64,000 nt of DNA from Alviniconcha marisindica. Taxonomy: Eukaryota > Mollusca > Gastropoda > Provannidae. Positions within the stretch are counted from its first letter, which is position 1. Every line of letters begins with the position of its first letter. The stretch covers positions 121,721 to 185,720 of the forward strand of contig JABMCL010003129.1 of the NCBI GenBank assembly GCA_018857735.1, in the 5' to 3' direction. The notes under the pieces are model-generated. The model had not been told where the DNA came from, did not search any database, and saw nothing but the letters and a program-made list of their open reading frames with translations. This document shows positions 35,556-49,100 of this stretch, one piece after another. Position numbers and translations under genes: made by a program.

Positions 35556-36522
35556 AACACATTTAAGCATGAAATAAGCAGATATAAGGTTCTGAGATAT
35601 AAATGATAAATAAAATCAACACAGCCTTTTAAGCCCAAATCTTTATTTTTTTTCATTTTGCTCTTTATTTTTACCTGTTGGATATAGGTTCTGAAAAGGC
35701 TGCTTCTGTTAAATTTCCACATCAGCTTGCGATGCTGGACTTCCAGTAAAACTGCAATGGCACTGGGTATCCACCATCAAAATAATGTACTTTCCACTGG
35801 AGTAGGGGGTTGGTGTAGGATAATTTGCAGCCCCCTTTTTGATTTGCATACATAAGTTCATTATGCTGCTACTGTCCAAACTAACCAAGTTTTTGTAATA
35901 TTCTTTCTTCTTGCTGCATATTGATTATTGTAAAGAGCTTGGTACTTTTCAACAGTAAATGCTTCAGAAATGTTCCATTATTATCAAGTACTCTTGATTG
36001 TTCTGTACTCATAAGCACAAAGGAGAGTTTTGTTTAAAGTAAGCAACTAAAAGAATCCTGAACTGAACCCTCAGTCTTTGAACATACACATGTTCCAACC
36101 TGGATAAAAAGTGAAAACAAACTGCTGGCACATTTTCATCTGATTTTGTTGTTGACAGAAACAATAAATCTGGTTAAAACAATAAAAGTAATGTTCAAAC
36201 ACTTCCACTTGCATCGATGTTTGCAAGATGACTTTCATCCACACTGTTGCATGTATGCATTTTGCAACTTCAACCAAGCAACTCCAGTTTCTCTGCGCAG
36301 TTGTATTGTTGGTCTAAACTGGTGCCAGCAAGACAAATGTATTAATGACTTGATGTCAAGTACAAACTCCAAAATGTATATTATCTGTTTTGGCATCAGC
36401 TCCTTCCAACATGAGCAGTAATGAACTTGAATGAAAAGTCAAAAATGCAGACTGATTCAATCAACAGTTGTGAATGAGAAAGAACTGTGCAGCAATTTTC
36501 CTTTAGCTTTGCAGTATCACTG
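35556..36522 (-). other. Probable GLRX5 3'UTR and downstream sequence
   Basis: Minus-strand AATAAA signals occur at about 35640 and 35665 (TTTATT on plus). If used, the 3'UTR would be about 0.9 kb. No other gene is supported; a 91-codon plus-strand frame at 36146-36421 has no recognisable domain. Confidence 0.35.
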
Positions 36523-36698
36523 TCAGGCTTTGTCTTTGTCGGGCTTATCCAGAAGGGCTGACTGAATGCCCACTTTCTTCAACTCTTCAATCAGCTCTCC
36601 ACTTTTGTGCATGTCCATCAGGATGTCACACCCACCGACAAAATCACCACCCATGAAGATCTGCGGTATTGTAGGCCATTCTGTGTACTGCTTTACTC
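36523..36698 (-). CDS. GLRX5: Glutaredoxin-related protein 5, exon 2 (C-terminal)
   Basis: The minus strand after acceptor CTGTTTCAG reads [39 protein letters not shown] and a C-terminus ending DKPDKDKA, with the stop TGA at 36525-36523. WPTIPQ (cis-Pro loop) and GGCD are the glutathione-binding blocks of monothiol glutaredoxins. It joins exon 1 in phase 1 through a shared Gly codon (G|GA). See exon 1 for role. Confidence 0.95.
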
Positions 36699-37094
36699 CT
36701 GAAACAGAAAGAGATTAAATCTTAGAGTTACTGAATTTTGTTATTATTATAAATCGGCTAAACTGAAAGCAAAACCATGCAGCCTGCATTTCTGCTATTT
36801 AAAATTCACAGACCCTATCTGTGAAATTGAAAAATATTTTGGACATGTGCAGGGAGGAAGGAAATCAGTAAAAAGACTTGGACACAATGGGCCTGGTAAA
36901 TAGTGGGATTGATACACATGTATAGGGATGGCCACACCTCCACAACATAAACTGTACTAAAAAGAAAAGAAAAAAAGGGGAACATAGTTGACTAAACAAG
37001 GGGGCTCCACACCTGTGCATGTTTGCTTTAACTCAAAAAGTATTGACAGTTTCAAGATGGCTTTGTCAGCTGTCCAACCAATCTACACACACAC

Positions 37095-37400
37095 CGAGTT
37101 TAGTTGCAAGGCAGTCAGTGGTACACAAAATACATGCCTGACAAACAATTAAATTTTGAACCTTCCCTGTGACCTTGAACACAGCTATCTGATTTTTGAT
37201 ATTTATTATTTAAACAAGACTTTCTGACTTACAATGATAAAATAAGACAGTGCGGATGCAAGAGGATCAGCAGTTCCGAAGATACAGTCAAACTCAAAAT
37301 TTATATTTTGATATAAGCACTCAATCATCAGTGTGACCTTGATCTTGAAGATAGAAAAGCATATTTTTTTGCATGACACTCACTCTCAGACTCTGGCTCA
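37095..37400. repeat. AGGTCA-type dispersed monomers, copy set 2 (GLRX5 intron)
   Basis: CCCTGTGACCTTGAACACAG and TGTGACCTTGATCTTGAAGA mark two monomers of the family seen at 8260-8940, in the opposite orientation. Confidence 0.55.
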
Positions 37401-37414
37401 TGATATCATCATAC

Positions 37415-38860
37415 AATACAACTTTATTGTCTCTGTGTAGAGAAATTTGCTTTCTGGCTTGTCATTTACATAAAAAACATTCAATACAGTTAACAATAAA
37501 ACATCAACAACTCAATAAAACACGGAGCTAAAAACCACTCAAATACAAGGAAATATTTAACAATAACAATGTACACACCCACACGCACGAACCCACTCAC
37601 ATACACACACACACATTATTATTCTGGCTCACCAATAACTGAAAACATTCAATAAAAAAAATAAAAAAAATATTCCTTAAACAATAAAACGTTAAAACTG
37701 AAAAACTCAATCGACCACATCATATAGATTATAGGCAGAATTTATGAAGTAACATATTACATCCAGGCACACACACACATTATTCTTCTGGCTCACCAAC
37801 AACTGAAAACGTTCAGTAAATATTATAATAAAACAATCATTCCTTAAGTAAACATCAAAACATTAAAATCAAAGCACTAAAATCTACCGCAACATATAAT
37901 ATATAGACAGCATTTATGAGTCAACATTAAATCCAGGCAATATATATATATATATAAATTTAAATTTCACACACACACACACACGCACGCACACACACAC
38001 AAGAAAAAAATCGCACACACATGCACACCCCCCACCCCCACCCCCACCCCCCACACGGCACACACTCATATGCACGCACACAAGTAAATTGTCATGGGCA
38101 ATACTGCACACAATTATTATTCGTCAACTCAGAATTAAGACGGTATACTAATATATCATAAACCTGAAGTATACTGGGTTATTTTGTCAGTGAATTAAAA
38201 AAGTAACTTAAACATCCATCAGATCAACACTATCACAGGGTGAGTAAAGCTGAGCCTTGAAACCCACAGGGTGAACATATTAAGTAGCCCGAGAATTGAA
38301 AACAGAAATAGCACTTGGGATAAAAGATTTTTTGTACACATTCTTCCTGGCAATCGGCACTTTGTATTGTCGGCCCGACCAGTTTCTGAAACTGAGAAAA
38401 GAAGGGGTGCTTTGCATCGTCTAAGATCCGTGCAGTTTTCCGTTCAACTGCTGTAAGGTAGAGATTGCTTAGGGAGTCTTGTTTTGCACCAACTATCTTT
38501 CCTGCCATCCCAACAATACATACCAGTTTTGCCTTCCCCTTCACACCCAGGTTCCCATACCAGACAACAATGTTAAAAGTTAAAACGCTCTCCACTAGAC
38601 TTTTGTACACAATTTGTAACAGCTCACGACTAACATCAAAAGATCTCAGCTTTCGCAAGAGGTACAAACATTGCTGCGATTTTTTATAGATAAGATCTGA
38701 GTTGTCACTGAAACTTAGCCTATTATCTATCAAAGTGCCTAAATTAGTAAATACTTAAAATTTGACACCACCTCAACTGGTTTATAGTTTACCTTGACAG
38801 GAACAAATACATTTTTTGTTTTCCTTGCATCTAGCACTAATTCTTTTTCTCATGCCAAGA
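37415..38860 (-). mobile_element. LINE fragment with 3'UTR, inside the GLRX5 intron
   Basis: A minus-strand frame at 38733-38233 reads IDNRLSFSDNSDLIYKKSQQ, LYLLRKLRSFDVSRELLQIV, YKSLVESVLTFNIVVWYGNL and KIVGAKQDSLSNLY. This is the thumb/C-terminal part of a Rex1/CR1-like non-LTR RT well known from fish and invertebrates. The 3'UTR extends to about 37415, where plus-strand ACAATACAACTTTATTGTCT CTG forms the AATAAA-bearing end. Repeated phrases (ACAACTGAAAACGTTCAGTA) and (CA)n runs interrupt it. Truncated 5', inactive. Confidence 0.8.
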
Positions 38861-38929
38861 TTGGTTACAAAAGGTTTAACACTATAACAGTTCACATGAT
38901 ACTGTCTTAGAGACAAATAAAAAAATTAA

Positions 38930-39310
38930 CCTTTTGCTGTGGTTTTGACCCTGAACACAGCAATCCAATCTTTTAACAAGATACTACAGCTTATGCTAAT
39001 GTACCATCAAACTAATTTTGGTTGCAAAAGTAGCAGTAATTAACAAGATACAATAGAAACAGTCACATTTTAACAGAGCAGAAACAGCCACATTTTAACA
39101 GAGCATTCACTGTGATGTTGAATTTGAAGCTAGCAACCTCATTTTTTTGCATGACACACTGGCTTGCATATATTATGGTGATGCATCACTGTACCAAGTC
39201 TGGTCACAAATGGTTCCACAGATCAGAACATATCTCACAGACAAACATGAACTGAAATTCTAAACCTTTGTTGTGACCTTGATCTTGAAGCTGAACACAG
39301 CAAATATATG
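38930..39310. repeat. AGGTCA-type dispersed monomers, copy set 3 (GLRX5 intron)
   Basis: TTTGACCCTGAACACAGCAA, CAATAGAAACAGTCACATTT and TTGTGACCTTGATCTTGAAG repeat the monomer layout of 8260-8940 in inverse. A short direct duplication (AACAGAGCA ... ACATTTTAACAGAGCA) lies at 39060-39105. Confidence 0.55.
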
Positions 39311-40240
39311 TGCATGTGCCAAAAGGTGCTGCTTAGAAGGTGGACATTAAAGTGAAAAATAAAAGCAGAAAAGTAATTTAGCAAGTAACACCATTTAAAA
39401 GATAAGTCTTTTTTATATACTTTTCAGGTCTGAAAAAGATAACTTGATGAAAAAGACATTTAAAGACGGACACCTGAATCTGTCGGATGCAACACAGGAC
39501 ACAATGTTTGTTTTGATTTAATCATTGAATTTAATGATTGCTATCAATCTGTGGGGAAAATAAACAACCATCATCTATAACAAGACAGTAAAACTTAAAT
39601 TGACTCAATTCACTTTTTATTTCATATTCAAAATCATCACAATGATGTCCTGTGTTACATCCGACAGACTGGCACATTTTTTTTTTTTAATAAAATGAAA
39701 ATGAAACACAACACGGAATCAAAAATAGGATGTGTTTATTAGAATTTATTAAGCATCGTTGTTTCCATGACTGCAGCATGAAATAAGGTCATCAACACAT
39801 TTTTTTACATTTTATCTGTCGATGTAACGATTATTGGATGGACATAACATTTCCCATGCTCACAATACACAGCTTATAAAATATCAGTGCTGATTTCCCT
39901 ACACTGCAACAAAATGTTACCAGCTGATTTAGTAGTGGTTTTGATGACTGCAGCACCAAACAAGTTGCTTATAATTTTGTCAAAGGCCCTTTTTAAGCAT
40001 TTTATCTGTTGGATGTAACAACTCTATGGTGGACACAACACTTCCCTTTGTAAAGTTTGTAAACTTTTCTTTCCTGTAAAACATATATGCACAGCTAATA
40101 AAATCACTTAGTTTTCCTACATCTGACACATTGCTGTAAATACTGAACAAGGCTGAAACCATTATTTAAAGTAATGCACTGTTGGATGCCATGCATATCA
40201 GAGGACACAATGGAATATGTAACACTGGACAGTCAGTATG
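39311..40240. mobile_element. Non-autonomous element with GGATGYAACA motifs
   Basis: It begins GTGCCAAAAGGTG, a block shared with 15738 and with inverted copies at 40897 and 51290. Inside, CTGTCGGATGCAACACAGGA CACAATG (39480) is mirrored by GTCCTGTGTTACATCCGACA G (39645). Variants CTGTTGGATGTAACAACTC (40007) and ACTGTTGGATGCCATGCAT (40179) follow. Internal inverted pairs and lack of ORFs suggest a DNA-transposon relic family. Confidence 0.4.
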
Positions 40241-40912
40241 TGACTTAGAAAAAGTACAGCCAAGTTGTCATTATTATTTTTCAGAACAGAAAACCATGTT
40301 AATTACAAATGTACATTCACCCTATCCCTATCGTTAACAATAACAGCAGGTAAAATTCAATTACGAAAGACATTGATTTGGCATTCAAGTCTCACTACCT
40401 GGAATAACAACTGTAACACATTGTAAGTAACCAGAAACAGTAATGCAAAATCTGGAAACTGATGACAAAGTGTAGAGAATTCCATCAGCATCAGAACCGG
40501 ACCCAATGTGTTTCGATCGAAATAAACATATATTTATTTCAGTTATTCAGATTTTACAAGTAGTTATGAGCCATTTTCACAAGCATTAAAAAGCTTTGAC
40601 TATGTCCTGTCAGGCAGCAAAAGGAAAATTGCCAGAAGAAGAAAGATGCAAACAAAACGACAACTGAAGTGGTGCACCCAAAATGTCCACCCTTCCTTTG
40701 CCGATTTTCGTCCTGGACTTGGTGTAAATTTTCATATTTTACTCACTCAAAACTGACTTTGGGTGTCAAGTTTATCTTTATTATCTCTTTGATGCATACT
40801 CTTTCGGATAAAGTTAGGTTTGTTCAGAGAAAACTTAAACCTGAAGGTAGTGAAGAAGCATTTACGACCAAAAAATGGATGGTCCTCGCCGAGCACCTTT
40901 TGGCACAGGCTC

Positions 40913-40972
<60 letters not shown>

Positions 40973-41150
40973 AAACCCATCCATACACTCAAAAGTCTCA
41001 TGGCATCACTTAGGTGCACACATACATAACAACACTAAACACACACACACATTTGGTACAACTGGTAACCAAACCACAATGTCTGGAGGAACCATGACAG
41101 CTTGGCGGGGAAGAGGAAGTAAGATCAGATATTGTAATCAGGTTGAACAT

Positions 41151-41191
<41 letters not shown>

Positions 41192-41221
41192 AGGAATAAA
41201 TCAGTATTGAAATCAGTTGAT

Positions 41222-41287
<66 letters not shown>
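40913..41287. repeat. Three (AT)n microsatellites
   Basis: (AT)n at about 40917-40969, 41154-41190 and 41225-41285, in the GLRX5 intron. ORFs of Ile/Tyr through them are artefacts. Confidence 0.95.
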
Positions 41288-42082
41288 ACTCAAAGTGGTC
41301 AGATTTGAAAGCAGGAGCAAAATCATTTCATAGGGCAGTGAGTCCATTTCAAATGTTCACTGGCAAATGGACAAGCAGTGATACCAGTTATATCTATACC
41401 CTCCAGTTTCATTATCAGAGGTACAAAATGTACAATATATATTATCTATCCAAAACATTTGATTTAGTTCTATCTTTTGTGCCATCTAAAATATAACTAA
41501 ATTATATAAATACACACACTACTAGTTACTTAGTCTACACAAGGCCTGTTCAGTCTGCTCAACTCCAAAAGCTTAATTTGCCCTTTTTTAGATTGTTGCT
41601 GTCTTAAATTCTTTTTCTTTTCAGTTTTTGTTGATTAAAAAAAGAAGAAGAAAAAGAAGAAGAAGATTAATCGTAACTGTGATAGTTATTTAGCCCTTTT
41701 TGTTGTTGATAAGCTTTTTGAAACACTCAGAGCTGGCATAACATTAACAGCAGACACCATAATGATGAAATTCTTGAGAAGATTGAGGCAGAACACCCCA
41801 GTCTATCATAATAGGTCAGCAATGATCAGTTATTTTGTCAGTGCAGCACATTTACACAGTTACTGAGTTAGTAATGGGAAGTACTGAATCCACCATTATG
41901 TCTGACTCTGGGGGACAATACATTATTGTCATTTTTATGTATACATTGCGCAGTTCAGAGGTGTCTTTTTGTGGAAAAAACAAAACAAAAAAACTTCAGG
42001 CACCAGCAAAACTTAGTCTGGCTCTGCTAAAATCCAGTCATCTGAGATAACCATCTGATTCTATGGTTTTACTGTATAATTT

Positions 42083-42085
<3 letters not shown>

Positions 42086-42135
<50 letters not shown>
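42086..42135. repeat. (CA)n microsatellite
   Basis: About 25 CA units in the GLRX5 intron, roughly 200 bp downstream of its exon 1 donor. Confidence 0.95.
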
Positions 42136-42138
<3 letters not shown>

Positions 42139-42329
42139 CTATCGAGATCTCCCTACTCAGCTCTACAGGGTACTTGATCAAGAATCTTGAGCTTTTACTA
42201 GTTTTAGGTTTCCTTTGTTTGACACGTCTTCTACAGTACTCTCTCGGTACGTACTATGATAAAATAGCATAAACTATAGTAAATCAGTAAACTATCGACT
42301 TCACTATCAGTGCATATATATATATATAC

Positions 42330-42594
42330 CTTGTCGAAGCTTTTCGTCCTGCAAGACGTTGTAGGCATCAAACTGATTCACTCCGTGAAAGCGAAGAATC
42401 TGCACCACAGCATTGCTAAATCCACATCTCGGCTGATCAGGGGTGCCTTTCATGAAGACGACAACGGGCCCCTTCTTCACCAAAGTATCAATATACCCCT
42501 TGAGGTCAGGGTTTTGTGATGAACATTTTGCCGCCAAGATACGACAAAATGTCAAACTTGGGCCACGAAATACCTGTCTACCAACGAGATTCAT
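42330..42594 (-). CDS. GLRX5: Glutaredoxin-related protein 5, exon 1 (N-terminal)
   Basis: GLRX5 is a mitochondrial monothiol glutaredoxin that carries and transfers [2Fe-2S] clusters during Fe-S protein biogenesis. From ATG at 42594 the first 25 residues ([13 protein letters not shown]...) are basic, hydroxylated and free of acidic residues, as in a mitochondrial presequence. Then come [20 protein letters not shown], with the CGFS active site at residues 57-60, and [13 protein letters not shown]. The exons give 441 nt = 146 aa plus stop, close to vertebrate GLRX5. In-frame upstream codons exist, but the MNL start gives a normal presequence. The donor at 42329 lies at the edge of a TA repeat (G|GTATATATA). 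The intron of about 5.6 kb is filled with LINE, AGGTCA-repeat and AT-microsatellite sequence. The gene is head to head with the ankyrin-GH20 gene. Confidence 0.95.
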
Positions 42595-42920
42595 GTTGCT
42601 GTCTGCTACAAATGTGCAAATGCCCTTGACCTTGAAACCCCCTTCCGGATCCTTAAAAAAATTGTTATATAAAAACAGCAACTCTTTGCATAACCACTAC
42701 AATTAAATCAAGCTGATTGATTTTAAATTATATTAGGCACAGGGAATCTTCTTTAATATAAGCTTGCTTTTTTGCTGTGGGTGAGGACTAAAATCATTTT
42801 TTTATATTGAGATTGCAGTATTATGCGCAGAAATCTCGATTCGTAAACTTCCGGCAGCCGGCGTATGACGTGTTTTGGAAGAAACTTTCTGTTTCTTCTT
42901 TGGGGCCAAAAAGCACGATC
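42595..42920. promoter_or_regulatory. Probable bidirectional promoter GLRX5 / ankyrin-GH20
   Basis: Only 326 bp separate the divergent start codons at 42594 (minus) and 42921 (plus). Both transcription starts must lie here unless far upstream noncoding exons exist. No strong TATA box is seen at a sensible distance; CpG content rises at 42840-42870 (TTCCGGCAGCCGGCGTATGA, with an Ets-like CTTCCGG). Confidence 0.5.
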
Positions 42921-43017
42921 ATGACCTCAGCTAAAGATGTATTGGACAAGCTGAAAACTGCCATTGATACGGACAGGACAGACATTGTATGCGCATTGGT
43001 ATCCGAGCTGCAGAAAA
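42921..43017 (+). CDS. Ankyrin-GH20 gene, exon 1
   Basis: ATGACCTCAGC start; encodes MTSAKDVLDKLKTAID ... LVSELQK. Donor AAAA|GTAATA; ends in phase 1. The start is the first ATG of the frame compatible with exon 2 near the divergent promoter. Confidence 0.75.
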
Positions 43018-46000
43018 GTAATATATTTCTTGTTCAAATTCTTTAAACTTAAATGAACTCTGCCACACTGCATGGTGACTAGATCCTCTCTTCTCTTCTT
43101 TAGCTTTGGCTAAGGCAGCCAACTTACATCAGTTTGAAGACTGCTGCACTGTTGATGTGACATATTACACAGGTTTAAATGTAGGTACTCAAAGAACAAC
43201 TTGAGAGATTGTACCAACATTCTTGCACAATGACTCGATTGGATGAGACATGTTTTCAAATCGTGATACATCGCTACAGTGTTTACCCACTTCAGCTAAT
43301 GATTTATACACATGTGGTGACACCAGTAATACTAGTAGTAGTAGTATTGTTAATCTCACATTATCATAATTTTCATTGCAGACGCAAGGGATGCAGAAGT
43401 GTTGAAGAAGGTTTTCTGTCAGACAGACATAGAGGGCGGCACTTTACTCCATTATGCTGTGAAGGCAAGTTCTGTTGGATTAAATTTAAAGTTTAATAAT
43501 TGGTATTGTATCAACAGTAAAAATGCAGTCTCCGATTCATAACTCAGCAAAAGTGTGGATTTCAGTTTTATATTGTGAGAAAAATAGGAATTTGCTCAGA
43601 TATTTCTGGAATTGTCTTATTGAGCTGCTCAGAGTCAGAGTTTGGAATTGGAATTCCTGAAGTGAACACCAATTCAAGAATTGGACTGTGCCTCATTCTA
43701 CGTTCTAGAATAGCTCATGCTATCAATTGCCATTATGGTGGGGGTGATCACATTATAGTTTGAAGGTACTGACAGTGACACAAGGTATGAACAGACTGTG
43801 CAGTAGCCTGCTTGAAAAAAAGAAGAAAAGCATTTGATTAACCTGTTGTCTGATTGCACATTGTGAAATGAGGATTGGGTGGGGGTGGGGCTGAGTGAAA
43901 TGAGGACTTGTGGGGCCGAGCAGGGTCCATGGCGAGCAGTGCTGTAGTGGGTGGAGGGGGGGGGGGGGGGGGGGGGGGGTCATGTCTGGCTGGTGTGCTA
44001 AAAGAGAAAGCAGTTTCAGTCTGTACCCAAAAATTCAGTTGCAATGTCTAGTTACTGATTTAGTGATTATTAATATTATGAGATAAAAAGAAAGATTATG
44101 AACAACAGGACTCTTGTCTGGCTGCAGCTGCATTAAACCACAAATCATGGTACAGCAGTGTGAGCACTATTATGATGCTAACCTACATATGACCTGTGTG
44201 TGGTTGTGTTCAAAATCAGGTGTTAAAAATAAAATCTTGAATTATATTTGGACTGGAATTAGTATTTCTGTTACTGTGTTAGTTGTCACATTTTGAACTA
44301 CAGTTGAACTTGAAGTAGAATGCTTGGTGTTTGTTTTGCTTAACTGCTTTGACCAATAAATGCTGTACAGTATTTAGCGAAGTGTCATTAACTGATCAAG
44401 CTTAGTTATTGAGTATTCAGTTTCCAGTCACTATTTTGGCAAAACCGATTTGCATAAACCAAGTGGGACTGGTTTTAATTGGAATGGTCACTTGATGTGC
44501 ATAAACATTTAAAGTAAAATCAGACTTTGTGCAATTCTGGTGTGTTACCTGTCTTTCTGTGTATATATATATATATATAAAACATTATGTTTGACAAACA
44601 GAAAAAGAGGAACAACAAGCCATTTCTGTTCCTAATATTTTGACCAGGTTGGCCTTCCTCAGGTGCGTGTGTGTGTGTGTGTGTGTGTTGGTGTCTGTAT
44701 CTGTGTCTGGGTTGAGTTATAAATAAATTACTTATCCTTATTGTGGAAACCAGAAGGATTCACTTTAACTAGTTTAAGTTTAACTGTATTTATTTTTCCT
44801 GAAACAAACTTTTGATTTATTTTGTTTTTCCTTGCTTCATGGACTTGGTACAGCATGAGGTATGTAATGATATTGCCCTTTTGCATACTTACTACTGAGT
44901 TAGGTCTCAGTGCAAGGGGGGTAGACACTGGTTAGATAACTAACAGTGCTAGTGATACAGTGTTGCTGCTAATACTTGTAGGCTCATATTTAGTCATTTG
45001 CTCCTGAGGTAAATCCCTTGAAGTTTATTCAAAGTTAACTGTGCATTAGCTGGATTCAGGTCTTCTGATCATACTTTTAAATTAAAAGGTCATTCGGGGA
45101 AAATATGTCTCAGCATACTATTAAATTTGGCAGACAAATGTTAATCGCTATAATCAGGGGTAATCAAGGTGTTTAGCTAAGTGAACTTTGTGTTTGTTTC
45201 TTAACTCAAGGGTTTAAACTATTCATCTTCAGATGAATGACCAAGTTCTCTTTTATTTAAGACCCCATTGCTTGTTCCTGCTTCACATTCACAATCACCA
45301 AAGTATTTGTAATGAACCCCTCACAAAGCTGAAAAGAGTACCCCTCTTATTAGTCTTAAATTAAAATCAGGATCAGTTTTTATTTGTTTTGTTTTGTTTT
45401 GTGAATGGTCCTTTTCAGTGGTCTGCTACTACTAGTAGTACTAGTGACAAGGAGGCACTATTGAAAAAGAAGAAGAAGAAGAATGAAAAAAATGATGAAA
45501 AAGAAAAGAGACTAATGTTGGGAGGGGGAGTAGATTTGATGGAATGTGCATTAGTCAATTAGGAAAAGAAAAGAAAAGAGACTAATGCTGGGAGTGGGAG
45601 TAGATTTGATGGAATGTGCATTAGAAAAAGAAAAGAGATTAATGTTGGGAGGGGGAGTAGACTGATGGAATGTGCATTAGAAAAAGAAAAGAGACTAAAA
45701 TTCGGAGGGAGTTATATATTTGATGGAAATGTGCATTCACTCATAATAATAATAGTACCTCTTATAAATAGAGGTATACCTCATGAAAACAATTACAACT
45801 ACAAGCTCATGGTGCTTCACATTAGCAGAAGTGGAAAACAAATCATCATACAATTCAACAGAATAGACAAAGTATTTTGCATATATATATATTATTATAC
45901 ATGTATATGTATACAAGTTACAACACTAAAACATTCCCAGATATTCACCATTACTCTGAAACAATCAACCCTGCTCTCTCCAACTGTCTTCTTCCATAAT

Positions 46001-46120
46001 CTGTAGCATCATTTAAATCTGCCCTCATGACCCAGCTTCCCTCTGATTCGTCTGAACACAGAATAGATTGATGTATGGCTTACCTATGTGCTTTGTGTGT
46101 GTGTGTGTGTGTGTGTGCAC

Positions 46121-46185
<65 letters not shown>

Positions 46186-49100
46186 GGAAATAATGAGAAA
46201 GATACTGAATGAAGTATTGTACTTGTAGTTTCTTTTTCTTCACATAATTAAGTATGGTTTCATTGTTCTCTTAGTTCTGAACACATTTTTTAAAACCATA
46301 TTCTTGTGCACTTTGGGCGCTTGTTAGGTGTAGATGCTTTATGAATATTCTTTGACATTACATGTATGCATTTACAGTAGAAAATATATGATGCTGACTG
46401 GTTGCAGCTTGGTAAGCAGGACAAAGTGCGAGCACTGCTTGCGGCTGGTGCTGACCCTTGCGTGCCGAATGCTGAAGGCAAGTTGCCACTCGATGGGGCC
46501 TCGGACAAAATGCGCGCAATCTTCAATGAAGAGCTGCTGCAGGCCACTGCACAGTCCAAGTCAGTATGTTATATATCTGTTGATATGAACTCAATATGCT
46601 GTAAATCAAGAAGAGTCTGTGTGTCTGTATCGGTGCTGTAAATGATTTGGTGCTTGACTTGCTGACACACTGAAGCTGTTGAGATGAAACTTGGTGTGAA
46701 GATTCCTTTGGGACATGAGGTCCAATGTATGCATTGTTTGACTCTATGAGTAAGTTCAGTAACACCTCTTGTGCTAATGAACACAAGAATGCTAAAGATT
46801 ATTGAAGTGAATGAGTGGCTGTGAAGTAAGGGGAGGATAATATGTAAAATGAATAACAAGCCTGTTGTCCTGTTTTTTGTTTGTTTGCTTTAATTAGCTA
46901 TGTCTGTTCTTGTTTTTAGCCTGGGACGAGTGTGTCAGTTGCTGGCGGCAGGTGTGGATGTGAACCTCAGAGACAGTCCAGAGACACAGAGCACGCCGCT
47001 CCACTGGGCTGCCAGCTATGGCAACAAGGACATTGTGCAGTGTTTGTGCTGTGAGTTCAAAGTAATGGGGAATGGGGGGGGGGGGGGGCAGGTGTGGATG
47101 TGAACCTCTCAGAGACAGTCCAGAGACACAGAGCACGCTGATCCACTGGGATACGAGCTATGGCAACAAGGACATTGTGATTGTGCAGTGTTTGTGCTGT
47201 GAGTTCAAAGAAATGGGGGGGGGGGGGGGGGGGGGGTGTGGATGTGAGCCACTTTGTTATAGATATCACACTGGTTTGAGAAATGTCAAGTGCAATCACT
47301 GGTTTATGCTGCGAGATAAAAGAGACAGGGAAGTGATGGAGATCTATATGACTAAGTGACAAAAGGTGAGTCTGCAAAGGGTGACTTGGTTGTGCTGAGA
47401 CTAAAAGATGTTTAATTTTTGTTGTTGTTGTCTTGAGTGTGGGTTGAATGTGTGTGAAAATGAACAGGGATATAGTTGAAATAATCGCTGCACTAATCTT
47501 GAAGTGGTTTGGGAAATATCTCTGATAAAGTGTGATTTTACTGCTGAAATTCAACCACGAAAAACAGACAGTGGCACAGAGCCTGTCTCTGTCGGCGTTC
47601 GTTTGGATAAAGAAAACAAGGAAAAGTGATATTTATCACATCTGTTATGTTAGCGAAAGATCGTTTTACAAGGTTCATGCATCAGGAAAACTTTCACTAA
47701 ATTATGCTTTTGTAAAAAGCGTATCAAACTTTATTTGATCGGATGTCATCGGTGTCGCAATACGAAACACAAACTTTCAACAACAGACTGAAAACAACTG
47801 ACCCTATATGAGCGGAAGTGACGTCATACGCACGTCAGACTCGCGGTCAATCACTCGGCAGCTTTGAAAAGATTTAATCAAACAACCTTTGTTGCATAAA
47901 AAAAATCACTGCTACTCAAATTTTGTCGCAATATATGACGTCCGATCTATCTAACAAGTTGTGAGCGAAAAACAAAATACTATAGGTTTACACTCGTCAA
48001 CAAACACGAAGGCACCACGTGACTCTTCCCGGTCACATTTGATTTGAATGGCGTCGAAGGAATCGTCTGCTGTGAACATCGAAAGGTACGTCGCAATTAT
48101 TGTCGTGAGGCTGCCATTCCTGACGTCCGATCACAATTTTGCACCGTTTATTTTATGAAATCAGCTAGTTAATAGTTATTTAGATGATCTTTGTGTTCAG
48201 GTTAGAGCGCAGTAGGATGAAGTGTCGTTTTTACGCAACGGGTGAGATTTGCGGTGGCTGATGATTTGCTAGTATTGCAATGAAAAATTCTATTGCGGCA
48301 TGAGCTCTTGCTGTAATTTGGATGTCCGATCACCATGTGGCGTAAAATTGACATCCAGTTGCACAGTGCAGACATTTGTGAAATATGACAGTTGCCATCC
48401 CAACATTGCATAGCGTTTCGTTTGGCAAGATCAACTTGTGAAATCGGGGACGGCTAGAAATAACCATTAAAAAAATTAATAAAAAAGCCAGGGTTACCCC
48501 AAAATTTGTTGCTGACGACATTTGACACCTTTTTGTTTCAGTTTTGTAAGGCTACTAAGAGTCATTTACTAGACTTTTTATTTTGCTTGTTTGGTTTTAG
48601 TTTAGGTTTTCTACTTTTAATTTTATTGAATTATTCATTGTATTTTATGGATAAATTATGCTTGTGGATAGGATTTTTTGTTGATGATGTGTCTCATGTT
48701 GGTTGTTATTGTCTATTATTTCAGACTAATAGTTGCTGACATGACCAGGAGTAGGACAAAATTGCCCTTGCTATGACTTTGATCATCAACTTCTCATTCA
48801 GTAGCAGCACTGTGCCTGAAGATTGGAGAACCACACTCATCACACCTGTCTTTAAAAACGCTACCATTCAAAAAGGTTCCAGCCAATTTCCTTCGCAAGT
48901 GTCATCTGCAACTTGTGCAAGATCCTCGCATATTGTCATCAGTAGCATCATGCAGTATGCAAAAGACAACGCCCAGAAGACAACATCATCATAGCTCCTG
49001 AACAACATGGCTTCAAATGTCGTCGTTGGCCTAATCACTAAAATCAGTGAACTCACGCATGACCTTCAGGCAGGGAAACTGGTAGACCTTATGGGCTGGA

